From contig JAUIRK010000119.1 of the NCBI GenBank assembly GCA_030549495.1, forward strand, positions 248,001-312,000: DNA of 64,000 nt, written 5' to 3'. The translations under genes and the position numbers were made by a program. Each line of letters opens with the position of its first letter. The first letter of the stretch is position 1. The stretch is from Nectonema munidae (taxonomy: Eukaryota > Nematomorpha > Nectonematoida > Nectonematidae). The notes below the pieces were generated by a model. The model made no database searches and was not told where the DNA came from. It saw nothing but the letters and a program-made list of their open reading frames with translations. Below, piece after piece: positions 56,537 through 64,000 of this stretch.

Positions 56537-58565
56537 AACATACAAATAATAATGTTTTAATTCTATTTCAAAATATAATTCTTCAAAAATATTATTTTAA
56601 AAGATTTTACAGGTAATCATAATCAAAAATTCGGTCCGCTAAAATCTAAAAATCTTGATCCTTTTTAAAACCACCTAATTCCAATTCAAGACAGGTTTAG
56701 CTATCGCTAAAACCCTTTCATTGCATGCTGCGTGACTCTAGCAAAAGTTGGTTTCATAACACGCATTGTGACAACCGTTAAGTTTGTCTTAGCATCTTTT
56801 ACTATAAAGGCATCTAATTGACCATGGTAATTTTTATAATGCATTAATTTTTTGCGTATGGTCTGTCAAATTAACTGAATGTGTCAATCATTTATTTGAT
56901 TGATTTAGAGAATTCATTGAAAAGATCATTTTTTCTTTAAACTTTGTTATAACCTATATATATATGTATATAACGTACATACTGTTATGATGAATACGTC
57001 AAGTAATGATTTGATTGATCACAAGAATAATGTCTTCCTACTTCTTATAAAATAGGTAGACCACGGTTAGTCAATCTCCTGTCAAAAATATGTATAGTGC
57101 CACAGCATTACAAACTTTTCAATCGTTTCAACGATTCATCCAATTAGCTTAAGAAGGTGTTAATTGATTGCTAAATCAAATTTGTACTTATTCTTTGCCG
57201 TAATTTGATCAAAATAAGAGAAAATGTCAAAAAATTTGATTGATCGTAATTATTGATATTAATGGTTCTTTTTTATTTTCTAATGCAAATCATAACAATA
57301 AAATCATTATATTTTACAAAAACGATAGGTACTTATTGGTTATCTCCCATCACTATAAATTTATATTTTTATAATGTATATTACAACGTTATAAGATAAA
57401 GATGATATATTTATTAATTGTATTATTATAGGATAAAATAAACGAATTCTTTTAAAACTAGGTAACAAACACACTAAATGTTTAATTAACTATTTAACTT
57501 AACTAACTGACAAGCTTAAATCAATGTTTACCAAACTGATTTTCCACATGCACTATTTTTTAATATCAAAAAATAAATTATAATTCCGCAAGAGAATTTA
57601 CCGTATTCAACAACATAATAGGAAGCATTCGTTTATTTGTCATGAATATTTAGTAAAAAATAATACAGGAATAAAGTCATTCAATTTTTGAGTATTGTTT
57701 ATTGAGGTTAATAAAATTCAGACTTGATAATAAAAAAGTATAAAAATAAACAATTTATCAAAAAAAATTAAACCCCTCATATCCCTACAACATACTAAAA
57801 TTTGTTGTAAAACTTAAATCATTATTTTTTTCACAATATAAAAGCATTATAAATTTGACATTTATGGACGATTCATGATTTATGTGGCAAACCCACATAC
57901 AACTTTTAGTCTTGCATAATAATGTCTCTGTTCTGTGTGAAACTTCCTCTTTTTACATTTAACCTACAGCATAACTAACTATACTTTGTAGTATAGGCTT
58001 AAAAACAGGAAATTACTTCTAACAAGCAATGTATCGGTTCCTTTATATTTTATGATAGATTAGTCTCACATTCAATATTTTTAAAATAAGTGTCTGCTAA
58101 TGGTTATAATTTTTCTATCGAGCTTGTAAGTCTTAAATATATATATTTTTTATATCATTAATATGTATTATGATTATATAAACACTAGTACAAAGTATTT
58201 GTTATAAACTTTCAATATAAACTATTTTCATTATTTGCGAAGTTTTGTGTAACTTCATATAAGCTGCCTAAACGCCTTTTGATGTTTCACAGTTTTTTTC
58301 ATTTAATGTATGCAACATTGCAACATTACGTGGTTATTACTTTTGATAAAATATGACCTATTGTTTAAAATTTCGTTTTACTCATTTTATGATTTAGTAT
58401 TCTTTTTTTATATCTATATATGAGGAATTTACATTATTTACTTACTATTGTCCCAAAGTGACGTTGGAACATCCATTGTGCATATTATACTCATTTTTTA
58501 AAAATTAATGAATAAACTACAATTTTTACCTCGATTTTGTAAACATTTTGAAATTTTTAATATAG
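56537..58565. other. Unique-looking intergenic stretch
   Basis: I see no transposon end. TGATTGAT (Hox-Exd/Pbx core) occurs at 56897, 57012 and 57237, with ATTGATTG at 57163 and TAATTA-type homeodomain words between. Regulatory DNA is possible. Confidence 0.35.
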
Positions 58566-59009
58566 TTTTCTCAAAATGAAAAGTTAGAAAGCTCGTCTTT
58601 CCAATTAGCGCGTGCTCTGATTTCTCTTTGTGATAATGAAAATGACATGGAAAGAGATGATGAGGTGGAGTGTGAAGAAAGTGGTCAATCTTATGAATCT
58701 TCAACAAACGGTCCCGAACTGGAATCTAACGAAGGTGACATAGACATCTTTTGGGGAAATTTTTCGGATGACAGTTCAAACGATACAGATGTAGATGAAA
58801 ACGAACTTGATTCAATTCGTTATCTGAACTATGATTCCGAAGATAGAGAAGAAAACATTTATTGTAATAACATAAAGTACTTAAAAAGACCTCCATTAAT
58901 ACGGTTTCTATCAAAAAATATTTTGCTTCAGAAGCCTAGACCATTATGTAGTCCAAAAAGCGAGGCTGAAACTTTCCTTCTTTTCTACAATGAAGATATG
59001 TTCCTTCAA
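58566..59009 (+). CDS. Candidate exon of an acidic protein
   Basis: An open reading from an acceptor-like TTTAATATAG (58556-58565) to a donor GTATGT at 59010. It codes about 148 residues, with an ATG at 58647 as an alternative start. The N part is KLESSSFQLARALISLCDNE. The middle is very acidic with many Ser (EVECEESGQSYESS, SDDSSNDTDVDENELDS). The end is SKNILLQKPRPLCSPKSEAE then FLLFYNEDMFLQ. Without splicing the frame stops three codons later. Acidic leads followed by such an FxLFxxDE-like stretch occur at the start of piggyBac transposases, and TTAA-flanked MITEs are present in this window. A piggyBac origin or a piggyBac-derived host gene is therefore possible but weak. No further exon was found. 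Confidence 0.45.
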
Positions 59010-59010
59010 G

Positions 59011-60710
59011 TATGTTAATGATTTTAAAAATAACATATTTACATTTTAAACACTAATGTGATCTTTTGTAAGGATGTCTGAATGATTGAGGAATTTGCTA
59101 TACTACAAAATGTAGCAGCTTCCTTATACACAACTGTACAATATTTTTACTGTACTGAAAAAATAGTAACAAGATCTTGTTTTTAGATTATTTTTGTTAA
59201 AAATTTTTGGATAAATATAAATAGTGAATGAAATTAAAAACATTTCCAAATTATTGACATTTAAACTTTTTAAAAGAATAAATACAAAAAGAAGAAACAA
59301 AATGCGCTTTTATTCTTTAAAAATTTGAAGTCCTAAAAAGCGATCTTATCAAACAACCAAGCTTTTGACCGAATATAAGAGTTGGCATTACCTTTTGAGA
59401 ACTAGAAATATATCCATAAAAACTTAGTAACAGGTATAAAAATGTAAAATATTACTAGTAGTTTTTACCTGATTTTAAACTTTCCAATTGTATACAAAAA
59501 CATGGCCAATATCCAATAAGGTTTAGATATATTTTTCAATAAAATTATGCAATTTGTTTCTCTAAGAAAGATTTGGAAATGCAGTAAGTCTAATCCTCCC
59601 AAACATGCAAGCATACAAAATCTATCAAATATTTGAAACATTCAATATTTTGCGAGGAGGAATTTTAAAAAATAAAATTTAAACAAATAAGATGAAAATA
59701 GTGTAAGATAATTAATATCAGACTAAGCGAGTTTGTTTCATTATTACGCTATTGAAATTGAAGAAAATCAATTTTAAATGAAAAGATTGTGAAGGATCAT
59801 TCATATAAATCCATAGATTGTTTCTCAATTACGTAGATTTGAAAAGTAAAAAATCAAGGTGAAATGATTTTTTACTTGTATATTTATTCATGAAAAGAGA
59901 GAAACTAATTTTATATTCAAGGAGTGATATATGTTATACCACACATACCGATTTGTCAAAAGAATAAGAAATGATTTTGTGAAACAATATAGCTACGCGA
60001 AGAAATTCTATTCTATTGACAGTGTTGTTTACTACACGATACAGTAAATTAAAAATCAATAAAAGTTATTCAAGTGTGTGAACTTATAAGTCGGTTCATA
60101 AATTACAACACTACCAAACACAACAATAAGAACACTTCATGTTATACTTTAAGCACTTTTTACACTTGACCAATCAACATTTTCCTATTTTTCTCATTTT
60201 AAAATACATTTTGCATTTTCCAAGTCTATTAAATTACATCTAATTTGAAGTTTGGGCTTTAGATCCTGTCAATCAAATGTTTTGATACGTCAATCATTTA
60301 GAATTTAGATGTTAAAATTATTCATCTTTCTTTTTATTTCTTTTTACAGCTTCTGACGCTTAGATTTAGTGCGAGTATATGATTGGTGCAAATCCTATCA
60401 ACTGAATATTTGTTCCAATAAAACCAAATAGATGATATTTTCCCAATAAAACAAGAATACTTTGAGAGCCACATTGAGTAGTTGACCAATTTAATCTTTA
60501 GAGTTTAGTAGTAATCAATAAATATTTCTCTTGATGATATGCAACAATTAGTTATGTTGATGCCGCCTTCTATTCTATATCATTTATGTATACTTACAAG
60601 TAAAACAATAACACTCATAAACATTCAATTTTCAATATTCCCTTTTGGTAAATGCCTCCTCAATTCTAACCATTTCATCGTTACGTATATAGTTTATCTA
60701 TATATAATAT
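59011..60710. other. AT-rich intergenic stretch
   Basis: No gene, RNA or transposon end was recognised. Confidence 0.45.
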
Positions 60711-60712
60711 AT

Positions 60713-61041
60713 ACTATTTTTAGTTCTAAACGGTCTTTTTTAAATTCTAAAGTGTCTTTTTCAAATTTGAAAGTGTCTTTTTTAAATTCTAAAGTGTCTT
60801 TTTCAAATTCGAAAGTGTCTTTTTTAAATTCTAAAGTGTCTTTTTTAAATTCTAAAGTGTCTTTTTCAAATTCCAAAGTGTCTTTTTGATTTTACTTTTC
60901 TGAATAAGATTTGAAGTCTTGTTTCTTAATAAATTCTTAATAAGATTGTCAGATTCTGTAGACTTTCAAATTTGAATAAGACACTTTAGTTGAAAAAGAC
61001 ACTTTAGAATTTAAAAAAGACAGTTTAGAACTAAAAATGGT
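60713..61041. mobile_element. Foldback element with 21-bp modular arms
   Basis: The left end is ACTATTTTTAGTTCTAAACG and the right end (reverse complement) is ACCATTTTTAGTTCTAAACT. The left arm continues with seven or eight 21-bp units of type AAATTCTAAAGTGTCTTTTT; the right arm has about three inverted units. Flanks are (AT)n, so the target duplication cannot be read. The Lys-Val-Ser-Phe-Leu-Asn-Ser repeat frame is a product of the 21-bp unit, not a gene. Confidence 0.85.
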
Positions 61042-61539
61042 ATATATATATGTGTTTCTTTTAATGTATCATAATTGATTCCCAAAAAAACAAAATGTGT
61101 TTCACAAATAACACCAACATTTATTTCTTAAAGTAAAACTTAAAAAATATCAAAAACAAATTTTTGCTTTCAATAGAGCTAATCTTGCTTCAAATTTTTA
61201 TCGAAATTTTTTATCTCTTCAGTTTTTCAAGAGATTTTCTTCTACTAAATTCCAATGTATTACTTATATAGCAAAAGTTTAGTTTTATAATAATGATAAG
61301 AAATTATTAGAATCTTTAGAATAATATAGCAATTTTTCTTAAAACTTCAGTTGCAACAAATTTTGAATATAACCAAGAAATTTTAGGATGAGAATTGAAT
61401 TTTTAACAAATTCACTACCTTTTGATTTTTTAGTTTAAATTGAAAGGTAAATTTATTTGGAAAGTGAATTGATAAGCAATTTTTACTTATGTTTTATATA
61501 CATTTACGTAAACTTTTAAAATTGTTATTTCCATTATTT

Positions 61540-61565
61540 CATGAAGGTGTTTAAACACCTTCATG
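61540..61565. repeat. Perfect 26-bp palindrome
   Basis: Centred on GTTTAAAC, with CATGAAGG outer halves. No loop. It could be a binding site for a dimer or the join of two element ends. Confidence 0.9.
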
Positions 61566-61569
61566 GAAA

Positions 61570-62280
61570 ATTTGGCATGAGTGTTTCACGAAATAAAATC
61601 TTCTCCTGTTATATGAAAATTCGTTCATAAATTTTTGAAAAACAATGTCTGAATTAGAACGATTCTCCTATTTTGTTAACAAAACTAAGACGCGTTTTTT
61701 ATCAATCCGAAAAACCGTTATTGATTGATACAAAATAAAAAAATATCCTTATTTATATAAGTTCAACTTAAATCCAAGCTACATATACATAATACCAGGG
61801 CGGTATCCAAAGGAGATTGCGACTAAAAAGAAATCATCTCAAAAATATGCTTGAGGCATTTATTAATGGTTAATTGGATCAGATTCCTTTGATAGGATGT
61901 TATTCATGCTAAGGCAACGTTGATTTCTCACTCAAACAGTGTAAAGAAAGCTCCAGTGTTGACGTCTATGTTAATGATGGGAAGGTTTGCTTTAAATTTT
62001 GCATATTTATTACATATAAATTTTTATGTTTAAAATTTGTCTTAAAATGAAAAATTAGTAGTTTTGAATTTTTAGAGAATTTCTCTTAATGAATTCATGA
62101 TATTTTAAAAAGCTACTTAAATATATATAAGTACAGTTAATCCCCATGCAAACAGTGCTATATTATTTAATGTTGAGGCCTACAGCCTTCTTTATTTTTC
62201 AGACTCCTTGAATTCCATGCAGACTAGAAATAAAATGTATTAATGCTTTGTACTTTTATTTCAAAGGTTAATTGCTATGC
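61570..62280. other. Intergenic stretch, nothing recognised
   Basis: No gene or repeat end was recognised. Confidence 0.4.
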
Positions 62281-62292
62281 CTACCTCTATAA

Positions 62293-62762
62293 AAATGGGG
62301 CACTTGGGGGCGGGCCCCTTCATCTAAGTTATGGGCCGTAACATGAAAAAATTGAAATTTACAAATTAAAATGAAATAATGAATTAATTTTTGACAATGG
62401 GCTTATACTAATAATATAAAGTAAATAAAATCAAAATATGGAAAAATTATTGATATCATTGACGGTAACGATCAGTGTTAACTTTGCTAAAATGAGCCTT
62501 CTACCTGTAATAAGAAAGCAGATTTACAATAAAAAATTTCTCTTTGCTATGAGAAACGATGATAAGAAATATTAGCCATGATAAAATCTAAGACCTCAAC
62601 AAAGAAATAGGACACGAGTAGAGAAAGGAGCTTATAAACACAAAGAGAAGAGTTGCTATAAGCAGCATTTGATGCTTTAATTTTAGACAAAGCCAGTAGG
62701 TAAGCATGTATATTAGTGCCCCATTTGGCCCCTCTAAATATAAATTTCTGGCTACGTTTCTG
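62293..62762. mobile_element. Possible MITE, GGGGCACT inverted words, CTGGCTACG end
   Basis: AATGGGGCACTTGG (left, about 62295) and AGTGCCCCATTTGG (right, about 62716) are inverted. The right part ends CTGGCTACGTTTCTG (62748-62762), the inverse of the CGTAGCCAG ends at 29097 and 33549. The left terminus is not clear. Confidence 0.45.
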
Positions 62763-63097
62763 TATTTAACATAGAGAAGCGTTTAAAATAAACTCTGCAG
62801 AAGCTTAAAAAGATGGTAAGCTCAGTTAATAAAAATTTCAAAGAGAATGGAGCTTCTTCAAAGGGAAACATTTGAATTAGTGGATAAAGCCGTTAAATAT
62901 AAAACAAAGCTAGTTTTGGCAAGCTGTGTGATTGGCAGAAATAAAGAAAATCTTTTATTTCAAATTTAATTTCAAAATGTGCTTCTTTCTGATAAACTTA
63001 CATCATACTATTGAATGAATAAAGAATGCCCAAAATAATTCTGATTTTTCAAAAAGGTCTGAAAATTTTTAAATATGGAAAAATCTTTATCGGAATC

Positions 63098-63367
63098 CTA
63101 TAACATAACATAAGATACGTGTATTCAGCAATGTAAAGAGGCTAACCGCATATGTGAATTGCATCAAATATAATACTAATAAAATACAAATCAATCAAAT
63201 AAAGAGAATCTTTTATCTTTCCAAAAATCATCAAACTTTCTTTCGAAAATATTTATATTCAAGGAATCAACAACTTCATTTGGAAAACCATTCCAGTGAT
63301 TATATGCTTTTTGTGTTAAATAATGTTGACTAAAATTACTTTGATAGAAATCAGGTTTAAATTTCAG
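63098..63367 (-). mobile_element. LINE 3' end (CR1/Jockey-like), same family as 15705
   Basis: The minus-strand frame 63367-63191 reads LKFKPDFYQSNFSQHYLTQK, AYNHWNGFPNEVVDS, then FERKFDDFWKDKRFSLFD and a stop. This is the same terminal RT peptide type as at 15705-15899. A 3' UTR of about 80 bases ends in TTATGTTATGTTATAGG, the same pentamer tail. It is truncated or interrupted at its 5' side by the MITE at 63372. Confidence 0.85.
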
Positions 63368-63371
63368 TTAA

Positions 63372-63491
63372 CCCGTTAACGACCAGAATATTCAGACGAT
63401 ATCTAGTATAAAGCAGAAGTTTTGTATTAAAAAGCATTAATAAACGCAGACGATTCACATTTTTGTAAAGCCGACTGTGGTCGATAACCTG
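63372..63491. mobile_element. piggyBac-type MITE, 120 bp, TTAA-flanked
   Basis: TTAA at 63368-63371 and 63492-63495 flanks it. The ends CCCGTTAACGACCA and CAGGTTATCGACCA match at most positions. The interior GCAGACGA words link it to the MITE at 39061-39169. Confidence 0.75.
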
Positions 63492-63499
63492 TTAATGTG

Positions 63500-64000
63500 A
63501 GTTGGAAATTCTCTTTGAGTAACCAAACAAATAATATTTTGGTATCACCCCATCACTAATTACAAATTTCGAATAACTATATTGAATAATGGAGGCTAAT
63601 TAGTTTTGGGGCGAGTTGACCACATCTCTTTAGAAATCATGCGTTTTACTTTCTGCTCTCATTGAAAAAGGATGAAGGAAGTTTTGTGCCAAAAATTGGG
63701 CATGAAACTTTAACAACACTCCCCTTATCATTTTTATTACTGATTAGAATACTGACTAATATAATCATTATTATAAACATATAAGGTAGTCATTTTTACT
63801 AACTAAAAATGTAATTAAGTCTACTACCTCAAAACAAATGAGTGGAATAATTTAAACTTTTTATAATTTATTTTTCATTGCCATAAAAAAGTTCGTCATA
63901 AAATTCCATCGATTTGATGTGAAGTGTAACATTTGGGTAAAAAATTATATCCATAAATTTGTTTCTTTTTTTGCATCGCACTCCACAGTAGCGAAAACTG
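63500..64000. other. Intergenic stretch to the window end
   Basis: No gene was recognised. Confidence 0.4.

Noticed and set aside
60539-60889. 116-aa frame with repeated Lys-Val-Ser-Phe and its minus-strand partner
   Set aside because: It is the 21-bp module of a foldback arm read in frame on both strands.

Overview
The window is strongly AT-rich and gene-poor, and most of it consists of repeats and transposon remains. It is from an animal nuclear genome. It holds a metazoan Sp-family zinc-finger gene with a Btd box, a small spliced gene with a GT-AG intron, LINEs, a tRNA-derived SINE, and hAT, pogo/Tigger and piggyBac-like DNA transposons. I see no operons, ribosome binding sites, CRISPR or other prokaryotic signs. 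The base composition, the mix of transposons and the 54-bp intron suggest an invertebrate, perhaps an arthropod such as a crustacean. The species cannot be fixed from the sequence alone.

Layout. 1-8.1 kb is a block of tandem repeats: units of about 250, 340, 538, 160 and 330 bp, minisatellites of 28 and 36 bp, an (ATT)n run, a perfect 65-bp inverted repeat, and a 213-bp direct repeat with copies 5.58 kb apart. 8.2-21 kb is a transposon field: a foldback element, a broken SCAND3/ZBED-like hAT, a small hAT MITE, a LINE 3' end, a 695-bp hAT with an exact 8-bp duplication, an adjacent hAT fragment and a broken Tigger. One putative secreted-protein gene lies inside it (12390-12908). 21-25.7 kb holds further foldback arms, a 152-bp tandem repeat carrying a SINE, and a foldback element with an exact 8-bp duplication. 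25.9-26.8 kb carries the best gene, an Sp/buttonhead-type transcription factor on the minus strand. 26.8-32.5 kb holds its upstream region: foldback copies, a small two-exon gene (30137-30553) and a GC-richer island with five TCF/LEF-type sites near 31.9 kb. 32.5-45 kb is AT-rich, with foldback and piggyBac-like MITEs and a long hairpin. 45.2-49.7 kb is two head-to-tail broken LINEs. 50.4-52.3 kb and 55.7-56.5 kb are two hAT copies with exact 8-bp target duplications. 58.6-59.0 kb is a candidate exon coding an acidic protein. 60.7-61.0 kb is another foldback with 21-bp modular arms, and 63.1-63.5 kb is a LINE 3' end with a TTAA-flanked MITE in or against it.

Two things stand out. First, a family of foldback (hairpin-ended) elements recurs at least a dozen times. 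Their arms are built from short reiterated modules, their tips are related, and three copies have clear 8-9 bp flanking duplications. Second, five WWCAAAG sites and one GCCGCCA helper-like motif lie within 109 bp about 5 kb upstream of the Sp gene. This suggests a Wnt/TCF-responsive enhancer, which fits Sp5-type genes being known Wnt targets. Both are readings of the sequence and were not tested.
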